A DNA stretch of 64,000 bases. It comes from Amycolatopsis vastitatis. GTDB taxonomy: Bacteria; Actinomycetota; Actinomycetes; Mycobacteriales; Pseudonocardiaceae. Position 1 is the first letter of the stretch. Each line of letters begins with the position of its first letter. The translations under genes were made by a program, and so were the position numbers. The stretch lies in NCBI RefSeq assembly GCF_002234595.1, contig NZ_NMUL01000038.1:124001-188000 (forward strand). The letters are read 5' to 3'. Of this stretch, positions 18,265 through 25,665 are shown piece after piece. Under the pieces are notes generated by a model. It did not search any database, was not told where the DNA came from, and saw nothing but the letters and a program-made list of their open reading frames with translations.

Positions 18265-19221
18265 TCAGTCCACCAACGTCCGGCCCGTGAGCCGGAGGAA
18301 CACGTCCTCCAGCGAGCTCCGGCGCACCAGGCTCGACAACGGCCGCACGCCGCGGGAATGCGCGCGTTCCAGGGTGTCCTCGCCGTCGTCGCTGTACAGC
18401 AGGACCCGGTCCGGCAGCACCTCGACCCGCTCCGCCAGCCCATCCACCTGCCGGGCCGCCGAAACCTGCTCGCCGGACGCGAACCGCAGCTCGACGACCT
18501 CGCGCGTGGAGTACCGCCTGATCAGCTCGGCCGGCGAGCCCTCCGCGGCGATCCGGCCGTTGTCCATCACGACCAGCCGATCGCACAGCTGCTCGGCTTC
18601 GTCCATGTAGTGCGTCGTGACGATCAGCGTCGTGCCCTGGGCCTTGAGCCGGAACAGCCGGTCCCACAGCAGGTGCCGGGCCTGCGGGTCGAGCCCGGTC
18701 GTCGGCTCGTCGAGCAGCAGCAGCTCCGGGTCGTTGACCAGTGAGCGCGCAATGGTCAGGCGCCGTTTCATGCCGCCCGAGAGCGGGTCGACCTTGTCCT
18801 CGGCCCGGTCACCCAGCTGGGCGAACTCCAGCAGCTCCTCGGCCTTGCGCCGGGCCGCCGCCCGCGACAGCCCGAAGTACCGGCCGTAGATCAGCAGGTT
18901 CTCCCGGACGGTCAGCTCGACGTCCAGGTTGTCCTGCTGCGGCACCACGCCGAGCCGGGCGCGGATCCGCGGCCCGGCGACGTCCGGGTCGAGGCCGAGC
19001 ACGCGGAGGTCGCCGTCGCTCCTCGGCGACACGCACGCGATCATCCGCATGGTCGACGACTTCCCGGCGCCGTTCGGGCCCAGGAAGCCGAACGACTCCC
19101 CGCGCCGCACCTCGACGTCGATCCCGCGCACGGCCTCGAACTCGCCGAAGCGCTTGACCAGTGCCTTGGCCTGCACCAGTGCCGGTTCCCGCTCCTCCGA
19201 TTCGTCCACGCTTCGCACCAT
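18265..19221 (-). CDS. ABC exporter ATPase (NodI/DrrA type)
   Basis: A 318-residue ATP-binding subunit. Visible motifs are FLGPNGAGKSST (Walker A), VVPQQDNLD (Q-loop), DPLSGGMKRRL (signature), ELLLLDEPTTGLDP (Walker B/D-loop) and VTTHYMDEAEQL (H-loop), followed by a ~80-residue C-terminal domain usual in this family. ATG 19221 is chosen as start; a TTG six codons upstream is possible. It energises the two downstream permeases. Confidence 0.93.
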   Translation of the reverse strand: MVRSVDESEEREPALVQAKALVKRFGEFEAVRGIDVEVRRGESFGFLGPNGAGKSSTMRMIACVSPRSDGDLRVLGLDPDVAGPRIRARLGVVPQQDNLDVELTVRENLLIYGRYFGLSRAAARRKAEELLEFAQLGDRAEDKVDPLSGGMKRRLTIARSLVNDPELLLLDEPTTGLDPQARHLLWDRLFRLKAQGTTLIVTTHYMDEAEQLCDRLVVMDNGRIAAEGSPAELIRRYSTREVVELRFASGEQVSAARQVDGLAERVEVLPDRVLLYSDDGEDTLERAHSRGVRPLSSLVRRSSLEDVFLRLTGRTLVD

Positions 19222-19287
19222 AGGACGCACCACCGACAAAAACCGAACGGATTAGCCGCCACGGCACACCGGGAGATGGTGTCCCCG

Positions 19288-22200
19288 TCAGCCGCGCACG
19301 GTCACGACCAGCGTCCGGGTCACCCCGTTGACCGTCACGGACAGCCGCGCGACGCCCGGCCGCAACGCCGTCAGGACGCCCGTCGGAGGGTCGAACGCGA
19401 CGACGCCGCGGCCGACCTGCCAGTCCGCGCTCACGGGATAGGACACCGGCACGTCCCGCGCCCCCTGCCGCACGGAAGCGCGCACCTCCGCGCGGTCGCC
19501 GGGCGCCATCGACGACGGCCCGGTGAGCGTCAGCGAGTCGACGTTGGGCCGCGTCTCGAACCGCACCGGCAGGGCGCGGTCGGCGGGGTCGACGCGCAGC
19601 AGCGTCCAGCCGACGAAGCCGCCGTCGCCCGGGGCGGCCGCGGGTGTCTTGCCCGAGTTGCCGTTGACCAGGTACGGCACCCCGTCGACGCGGGACAGCG
19701 AGAACACGCCCGCGTGCGAGGCGACGGCGGCGGCCGGTTTGCCGGACGACTGCTCGAACCCGGTCAGCCACTGCGTCAGCAGGGCCGCCTCCTTCCGGTC
19801 GCCGAGCTGGGAGTTCCCGGTCGGGCTGGGGTCCTTCACCGGGTGGTGCATCGCGACGACGACTCCGCGTACGGATCGGTCGGCCGCCGCCGAGTCGAGT
19901 GCCGAGCGCAGCATCCGGACCTGGTCGAACCCGCCGGCCCGCAGCGAGCCGCGCGAGGAGTCCAGCAGCACCAGCCGGATGCCGTGGACGTCGACGACCC
20001 GATGCGTGACGCCGAAGACGGCCTGGAAGTTCGAGAGCCCGTTGCCGGCCTCCGCCTCGTGGTTGCCCGGCACGTAGTACCAGGGCACCTTGCCGTCGAG
20101 CTCTTCCGTGATCACCTGCCGGGCCAGCGCGAAGTCCGGTGCCGTGCCGCGGTCGACGAAGTCGCCGTTGATCAGCACCAGGCCGGGTTTCGCCGCGACG
20201 GCTTCCCGCAGCGCGCGCCGGGCCTGGGCGACCAGCGGCCCGGCCGGGTCGTCCGCGGTGAACTGCGCGTCACTCACCACCGCGATGCGCAGACCGCCCG
20301 CCAGGGAGCCGTCCGTGACCAGCGCCGGGTCGTGCGGGGCCGGGTCGGCGGGCACGGCCGTCGCCGGCGCCACCTCGAACGTCAGGTCGTCGAACACGAG
20401 CCGGCCCTCGTACTGCTGGTCCGGCACGTTTTCGACGGCGTAGAAGCGGGCCAGGCGCTGTCCGGCGGGCAGTCCGGCGGGCACCGTGGCGGTGACGTAC
20501 CGCCAGCCCGTCCAGTCGACGCTCAGCGAAAGGTCCACAATGGACGCGACGTTCGCCGCGTCGCGCAGCTCGGCCCGCAGCCAGGCGCCCTTGCCGTCGC
20601 CGTTCACCCACAGCCCGATCTTCTGCGTGCCGTCCGGGAGCGGCAGTGGCGAAGACGGCGTGACGTACGCGGCGCGTGTGGCAGTCGTGCCGGTGAGCCG
20701 GTAGTCGAGCGCGAGCCCCTGGCCGTTCCGCCCTGGTGCCGCCGACAGCGCCGCGCCGACGACCGCCGGGTACACCGTCGCCGTCCAGCCCGCTGGACCG
20801 TCCAAGGGGGACGCCACCCGCGCCATCGTGCCCGCCGAAACCCCCAGGTGAGTGGTGAGACCCGCCGCCGCCGCGGTGATCGCGCTCGCGCCGGAGGAGG
20901 TCAGCGCGGTCACCGTGAACCCGTCGCCCGACGGTTCGATCCGCACGACCGAGTGGTCGTAGTCCAGCTTGACGTCGTCGGGTTCCAGCCAGGTGCCGTA
21001 GCCGTCGGCGTCGTAGCCGTAGACCTCGAACGTGCTCTTCGCGCCCGCGGCCGACAGCGCGACCTGCTCGGTGCTCGTGCCGAGCCGGACCGGCTCGCCC
21101 AGCACCGAAAGCGCCGCCTTCCCCGACACCCGGCCCGAGCGCGCGACGACGTCGACGACGCCGCCGCCCGGGCCGTGGCCGGTGACGACTCCCCGCGTCA
21201 CGGTCGCCCGCCGCGGGTCGGAGGTGCTCCAGCGCGGGTCGGCGGCGACCGCGGCGCCCGTCTCGTCGTGGCCGTCGGCGACCAGGTGCCGGGTGAGGCC
21301 GGACAGCACGCGGTCCGCGCCGTCCGCCGCCACCGCGGGAGCCGGCGCGAAGCCGGTGATCTTGCCGCTGCCGGGCACGGTCGCGAACCCGATTCCGTTG
21401 GGCACCAGGCGTTCCCCGCCGTCGGACGGCGAGTTCCGGACACTCGGCGCGGCTTCGCCTTCGTTGCGCGCCAGGAGCGTCGACGACCCGCCGCCGTCGA
21501 GATTGATCGCGTCGTCGGCGCCGAGGCTCTTCATGTGCCGCGCCAGTTCCAGCTCGGTCATGCCCCGGCTGTCGGACTGGCGACCGTCCACAGTGGCCAG
21601 CCACATCCGGCGGCCGTCGACGGAGAAGCCGACCGCGGTCCGCGGGTGCAGGGCGACGTCGTCGACCGGCTGGACGACGCCGTCGCGCAGCAGGACTTCG
21701 TTGCCGCCCACCGCGACCGCGATCTTCCCGGCGTCCGTACGCGGCGCGTAGGTGACGCCGACCGCGTCGCCCGGCTTGAGCGCGGCCAGTGCGTCCGCCC
21801 CGGCTTCGCGCGCCAGCAGCATCGTCGTCCCCGCCGCGATCGGGCCGTCCGCGGGCGCGGTGCGGACCTGCGTGACGACACCGCCGCGCAGTTCCACCTC
21901 GAGCACGCGGGACGCGCCGGCCACCGAAGACCGCCGGGCCGAGGCACCCCACGACGGCGTGTAGACGCCGATCGCGTCCGTGTCGAGGACGGGACTGTTG
22001 AAGTTGGTCGCCTTCACGGTGCCGCCGGGCAGCGTCACGCTCGCTTCGAGGAAGACCGAAGCCAGCCGCGCCTTGCCCGCGTCGGTGATCGACGCGGTGA
22101 GGTTGTGCCCGGCCGCGGGGGCGGTCTGCAGCTGCCCGCGGTCGATGCCGACGCCGATCGGCGCGCCGGTGGCGCTGATGTCGAAGAAGTCGCCGTTCAC

Positions 22201-22590
22201 CCCGGCCACCGCGCCCGCACGGGCGGCCTGCTGCGACAACGGCGTGCGCGCGGAGACCGTCCCCGGGCTCAGGTAGGTCGGCTTGAGCACCTTGCTGCCC
22301 AGGTCGACGGCGAGGGTGTCGCCGCGGATCCAGCCGGCCGGGTCGAACCGGTCGAACTGGGTGAGGTTCAGCCCGGGCGCGACCTCGGTGGTCGCGCTGC
22401 CGGTGACGAGCCCGTCGTCGGGACCGGCGGCGGCGAAGCCGGCCGGGCCTTCATGGGCCGACGACGCGGCGGGCGCGGCCTCGACCGGCGGCGTGCCGAG
22501 CGGCGCTTTGAGCGGGTCGGCGTGGGCCGGGGCGACGAACACCGACGCGAACAGGGCGACGAACGGCAACGCGATGCGTGACTTCTTCAC
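19288..22590 (-). CDS. Secreted phosphodiester glycosidase-metallophosphoesterase fusion
   Basis: This 1100-residue exported protein starts at GTG 22590 with a signal peptide (KKSRIALPFVALFASVFVAPAHA). Residues ~90-400 are an NAGPA-type phosphodiester glycosidase domain (GVNGDFFD, DDAINLDGGGSSTLL, VPNGIGF). The middle contains bacterial Ig-like/galactose-binding-like beta domains. Residues ~770-1000 are a calcineurin-type metallophosphoesterase with VVSDAQF, LINGDFVDRG, YYVPGNHEAE and VVAMHHPV, giving the metal-binding Asp, Asn and His set. A BIG2-like domain ends the protein. Joining both activities suggests removal of sugar-phosphate modifications from cell-wall or teichoic-type polymers outside the cell (inference). 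Confidence 0.85.
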   Translation of the reverse strand: MKKSRIALPFVALFASVFVAPAHADPLKAPLGTPPVEAAPAASSAHEGPAGFAAAGPDDGLVTGSATTEVAPGLNLTQFDRFDPAGWIRGDTLAVDLGSKVLKPTYLSPGTVSARTPLSQQAARAGAVAGVNGDFFDISATGAPIGVGIDRGQLQTAPAAGHNLTASITDAGKARLASVFLEASVTLPGGTVKATNFNSPVLDTDAIGVYTPSWGASARRSSVAGASRVLEVELRGGVVTQVRTAPADGPIAAGTTMLLAREAGADALAALKPGDAVGVTYAPRTDAGKIAVAVGGNEVLLRDGVVQPVDDVALHPRTAVGFSVDGRRMWLATVDGRQSDSRGMTELELARHMKSLGADDAINLDGGGSSTLLARNEGEAAPSVRNSPSDGGERLVPNGIGFATVPGSGKITGFAPAPAVAADGADRVLSGLTRHLVADGHDETGAAVAADPRWSTSDPRRATVTRGVVTGHGPGGGVVDVVARSGRVSGKAALSVLGEPVRLGTSTEQVALSAAGAKSTFEVYGYDADGYGTWLEPDDVKLDYDHSVVRIEPSGDGFTVTALTSSGASAITAAAAGLTTHLGVSAGTMARVASPLDGPAGWTATVYPAVVGAALSAAPGRNGQGLALDYRLTGTTATRAAYVTPSSPLPLPDGTQKIGLWVNGDGKGAWLRAELRDAANVASIVDLSLSVDWTGWRYVTATVPAGLPAGQRLARFYAVENVPDQQYEGRLVFDDLTFEVAPATAVPADPAPHDPALVTDGSLAGGLRIAVVSDAQFTADDPAGPLVAQARRALREAVAAKPGLVLINGDFVDRGTAPDFALARQVITEELDGKVPWYYVPGNHEAEAGNGLSNFQAVFGVTHRVVDVHGIRLVLLDSSRGSLRAGGFDQVRMLRSALDSAAADRSVRGVVVAMHHPVKDPSPTGNSQLGDRKEAALLTQWLTGFEQSSGKPAAAVASHAGVFSLSRVDGVPYLVNGNSGKTPAAAPGDGGFVGWTLLRVDPADRALPVRFETRPNVDSLTLTGPSSMAPGDRAEVRASVRQGARDVPVSYPVSADWQVGRGVVAFDPPTGVLTALRPGVARLSVTVNGVTRTLVVTVRG

Positions 22591-22695
22591 CAGGTACCCC
22601 AGTATCGAGTGAGAGCGAGCCGGACCAGCACAGCGCAGTGGCACGGCCGGGGGAAGACTTCCCGGTGAACGCCGCCTGAATGGTCTAGAACACCA

Positions 22696-23403
22696 TCAGG
22701 GGGTGAGGGATGCGGCGAGCAGCGTTTCCGCGGCTTCCCCGGTCGCGCGCGGGGCCGGGACGGTGCGCTTCCACAGGCACAGCTGGAGATCACGCGCGGG
22801 GGCTTCGACGGTCGCGGCACCGGAAGCGGCCGGGCCCAGCGCGGGCGGCTCGCCGGGGTGCACGGTCCAGACGTCGCCGGTGTCGGTGGCGCGCAGCGAA
22901 ACCGGCCCGGGCAGCCGCGGAACGGCGTGCCAGCGCGTCACACGCGGCAGGAGCGTGCCGAGGACCTCGTCGACGCCGTCCGCGGCCACGGCCGGGTCGA
23001 GCACGTGGTCGCTCCCCGAGTCGGCGAGGTGGACGGCGGTTTCGTGGACCTGGCGGCGGAACCAGAACGCCTTCGTCTTCGCGGTGCCGCCGAAGTGCCA
23101 GCACGGGTCTTCGGGCGTGGCTGCGTCGAGCGCTTCGAGCAGCAGCTGGGCGCTCTCGGCGTACCAGTCGGCGCCGCCGGGGCCGTCTTCGAAGTTCTGC
23201 GGCTGCACGTCCCCGGTGGTGACGATCGTCGCGGCCCAGCGGTGCACGTTCCCGAGGTGGGTGCCGAGGTCGGCCAGCGTCCAGCCCGCGCAGTCCGGCA
23301 CCGGAGCGGCCGGGTCGCCGGTGCGCAGGGCGTCGGCGAACGCGCCCGTCAGCTCCCGCAGCACGGGCAGGTAGTCACGCGCCGGGAACGGCATCGTCGT
23401 CAT
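22696..23403 (-). CDS. Maleylpyruvate isomerase family mycothiol-dependent protein
   Basis: A 235-residue DinB/MDMPI-type protein. The N-terminal four-helix bundle includes DCAGWTLADLGTHLGNVHRWAA (first metal-binding His) and RRQVHETAVHLADS with two further His residues in the expected HExxxH-like arrangement. The C-terminal half is the MDMPI_C-like domain ending in a leucine-rich helix. Such proteins are mycothiol-dependent transferases or isomerases of unknown substrate. ATG 23403 is chosen because the ndk terminator hairpin lies just upstream at 23423-23450. Confidence 0.85.
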   Translation of the reverse strand: MTTMPFPARDYLPVLRELTGAFADALRTGDPAAPVPDCAGWTLADLGTHLGNVHRWAATIVTTGDVQPQNFEDGPGGADWYAESAQLLLEALDAATPEDPCWHFGGTAKTKAFWFRRQVHETAVHLADSGSDHVLDPAVAADGVDEVLGTLLPRVTRWHAVPRLPGPVSLRATDTGDVWTVHPGEPPALGPAASGAATVEAPARDLQLCLWKRTVPAPRATGEAAETLLAASLTP

Positions 23404-23422
23404 GAGGGCTCCGGAGAGTGGA

Positions 23423-23450
23423 ACCGGGGCCACGCGAACGTGGCCCCGGT
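23423..23450 (-). terminator. Terminator after ndk
   Basis: ACCGGGGCCACG (23423-23434) and CGTGGCCCCGGT (23439-23450) form a perfect 12-bp stem closed by a CGAA tetraloop, 5 nt beyond the ndk stop and 19 nt before the next start on the same strand. No U-tract. Confidence 0.75.
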
Positions 23451-23455
23451 GCCGG

Positions 23456-23866
23456 TCACAGGTCGGGGAACCAGAGCTTCAGCTCGCGCTCGGCCGACTC
23501 CGGCGAGTCCGAGCCGTGCACCAGGTTGTACTGGGTCTCCAGCGCGAAGTCACCGCGGATGGTGCCCGGGGTGGCCTTCTCGACCGGGTCGGTGCCGCCG
23601 GCGAGCTGGCGGAACGCGGCGATGGCGCGCGGCCCCTCGACGGCGATGGCGACGAGCGGGCCCGAGGTGATGAACTCCAGCAGGTCACCGAAGAACGAAC
23701 GCTCCTTGTGCTCGGCGTAGTGCTCCTCGGCCAGTGCCTGCGGAACGGTCCGCAACTCGAGGGCGGCGAGCTTCAGGCCCTTGCGCTCGATCCTCGAGAG
23801 GACCTCGCCGACGAGGCCGCGCGCGACGCCATCGGGCTTGACCAGGACCAGCGTGCGTTCAGTCAC
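23456..23866 (-). CDS. ndk: Nucleoside diphosphate kinase
   Basis: Ndk balances nucleoside triphosphates by transferring the gamma phosphate through a His intermediate. The 136-residue protein has TLVLVKPDGVARGLVGE at the N-terminus, EHKERSFFGDLLEFITSGP, and the active-site NLVHGSDSPESAERELKLWF. Start GTG 23866, with GGAG 11 nt upstream. It keeps the actinobacterial neighbourhood near folC and rne, but phoD, a penicillin acylase and an ArsR pair now separate it from folC-DUF4233. Confidence 0.97.
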   Translation of the reverse strand: MTERTLVLVKPDGVARGLVGEVLSRIERKGLKLAALELRTVPQALAEEHYAEHKERSFFGDLLEFITSGPLVAIAVEGPRAIAAFRQLAGGTDPVEKATPGTIRGDFALETQYNLVHGSDSPESAERELKLWFPDL

Positions 23867-23894
23867 GACGGTGTTTCTCCTTACTACTGTTTTC

Positions 23895-23943
23895 GGGGTC
23901 CGGGCGGCGGAGCCCCCGGCTCGGGACGAAGCCCCGGATGTCA
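23895..23943 (-). repeat. ~50-nt GC-rich interspersed repeat, copy 1
   Basis: On the minus strand the element begins TGACATCCGGGGCTTCG and continues with GCCGGGGGCTCCGCC, closely matching copy 2 at 63703-63755 with a handful of changes. It can form two consecutive hairpins (CGGGGC with GTCCCG, CCGGG with CCCGG). It lies between phoD and ndk, in the same orientation as the downstream ndk, about 30 nt from its start. Confidence 0.65.
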
Positions 23944-23987
23944 TTGTGCGGGTGGGTGTCGGTGCGCGTGAGCGTAGCCGACCCTGC

Positions 23988-25541
23988 TCAGCGGCCCTGC
24001 GGGTGCAGCTTCTTCGACCACAGCGACGCGCCGGTGGCGTCGCGCAGGTCCACCGTCAGGTCCCCGCTCGCGCCGTCGATGTTCAGCTCGCCGAAGTGCT
24101 GGAAGCCGTCGATCGGGGCGGTGTTCGCCGACGGCGGGGCGTGCACGAACACCGCTTCGGGGCCGAACGTCGGGTCGAGCTGGTTGGGCCCGAACGCGCC
24201 CGCGTTCAGCGGCCCGGACACGAACTCCCAGAACGGGTCGAAGTCCTGGAACGCCGCCCGGTCGGGTGAGTAGTGGTGCGCGGCCGTGTAGTGGACGTCC
24301 GCGGTCAGCCAGACGACGTTGCGCACGCGGCGGCGCTGGATCTCCCGCAGCACCCAGGCCAGCTCGGTCTCCCGCCCACCCGGCGCGCCCGGCAGGTTGT
24401 TCGCCACCGCTTCGATCGCGGTGCCGTCCGGGACGACCAGGCCCAGCGGCATGTCGGCCTGGACGATCTTCCACGTCGCGGTGCTGCGGCCGAGCGCGTC
24501 GGCCAGCCAGCGGGCCTGCGCGTCGCCGAGGATGTAGCCCGGCTTGGTCTGGTCCGCGGTGTTGGCGTTGCGGTAGGTCCGCATGTCCAGCACGAAGATT
24601 TCGGCCCGCGAGCCGTAGCGGAAGCTGCGGTAGACGCGCCCGTCGACGGCCTGGCGGGCGTCGATCGGGTGCCACTCGTGGAACGCCTGGTACGCCCGCG
24701 GCGCGAGGACGTCGACGCGCTTTTCGGTGTAGGCCGGGTTGTCGAGGATCTTGCCCGGGTACCAGTTGTTCAGGACTTCATGATCATCCCACTGGGCATA
24801 GACCGGAACCTGCGCGGCGAAGCGCTTGAAGTTGTCGTCGAGCCGGTTGTAGGCGTGCTGGCCGCGGAACTCGTCGAGCGTCTCGGCGACCTTCGACTTC
24901 TCCGGCGTGACGACGTTGTGCCAGGTCCGGCCGCCGGGGAGGGTGACGGTTTCGGTCAGCGGGCCGTCGGAGTACACGGTGTCGCCGCTGTGCAGGAACA
25001 GGTCCGGGCAGCGGTTGGCCATCGCGGAGAAGATCGTCATCCCGCCCAGTGCCGGGTTGATTCCCCAGTTCTGCCCGGCGACGTCGCCGGACCACACGAT
25101 CCGGGTGTCGCGGCGGCCCACCGGCGCGGTGGCGAACCGGCCGGTCAGCGGTTCGCTCGTGGTGCGCCCGTCGAGTGCTTCGGCGGTGACGCGGTAGTGG
25201 TACTCGGTGCCGGGCTGCAGGGCGGCGACGCGCACGCTGCCGGTACCGCCGCTGTCCGGGCCCGCCACCGGGCCGGGCACCCGGCGGGCGTGCCGGAACG
25301 ACGGGTCCCGCGCGATCTCGACGACCAGCCGCGACGGCCGGTCCGCCCGGGACCAGACGATCGCCGAGCCGGGGGTGACGTCCCCGGACTGGACGCCGTG
25401 GGTGAGGGCGGGCCGTCCGGTGCGGACGAGCGGGACCGCGGCGAAGGCCGTGGACGGCAGGACGAGGCCCGCGGCGACGGCGGAAGCGCCGGTGAGGCCG
25501 GCCTTGAGTAGCGAACGGCGGGAAGGGGTCGGTTCGGTCAT
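23988..25541 (-). CDS. phoD: Tat-exported PhoD-family alkaline phosphatase
   Basis: A 517-residue phosphatase/phosphodiesterase. The N-terminus SRRSLLKAGLTGASAVAAG has the twin-arginine Tat signal. An Ig-like PhoD_N domain (HGVQSGDVTPGSAIVWSR) precedes the catalytic domain, where metal ligands are carried by WSGDVAGQNWG, HSGDTVYSDG and QWDDHEVLNNW; LTADVHYTAAHHYSP near the C-terminus provides further metal-binding residues. PhoD enzymes release phosphate from diesters, including teichoic acids, using Ca/Fe. No Pho box was recognised upstream. Start ATG 25541. Confidence 0.93.
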   Translation of the reverse strand: MTEPTPSRRSLLKAGLTGASAVAAGLVLPSTAFAAVPLVRTGRPALTHGVQSGDVTPGSAIVWSRADRPSRLVVEIARDPSFRHARRVPGPVAGPDSGGTGSVRVAALQPGTEYHYRVTAEALDGRTTSEPLTGRFATAPVGRRDTRIVWSGDVAGQNWGINPALGGMTIFSAMANRCPDLFLHSGDTVYSDGPLTETVTLPGGRTWHNVVTPEKSKVAETLDEFRGQHAYNRLDDNFKRFAAQVPVYAQWDDHEVLNNWYPGKILDNPAYTEKRVDVLAPRAYQAFHEWHPIDARQAVDGRVYRSFRYGSRAEIFVLDMRTYRNANTADQTKPGYILGDAQARWLADALGRSTATWKIVQADMPLGLVVPDGTAIEAVANNLPGAPGGRETELAWVLREIQRRRVRNVVWLTADVHYTAAHHYSPDRAAFQDFDPFWEFVSGPLNAGAFGPNQLDPTFGPEAVFVHAPPSANTAPIDGFQHFGELNIDGASGDLTVDLRDATGASLWSKKLHPQGR

Positions 25542-25665
25542 GCGCGGTTTCTATCCCGCCGCGGCCAACGCGGGTTTGCGCGCGGATGAACGAATACTGG
25601 GGTTTTCCCCCATACCCGCAGGCGATCGCCGTCGGTAGCGTGGTGATCACGACAAGGGGGTACGA

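Noticed and set aside
19276..22581. 1100-codon open frame opposite the glycosidase-phosphatase gene
   Set aside because: Composition is Arg/Val/Gly shadow; the minus frame has signal peptide and catalytic motifs.
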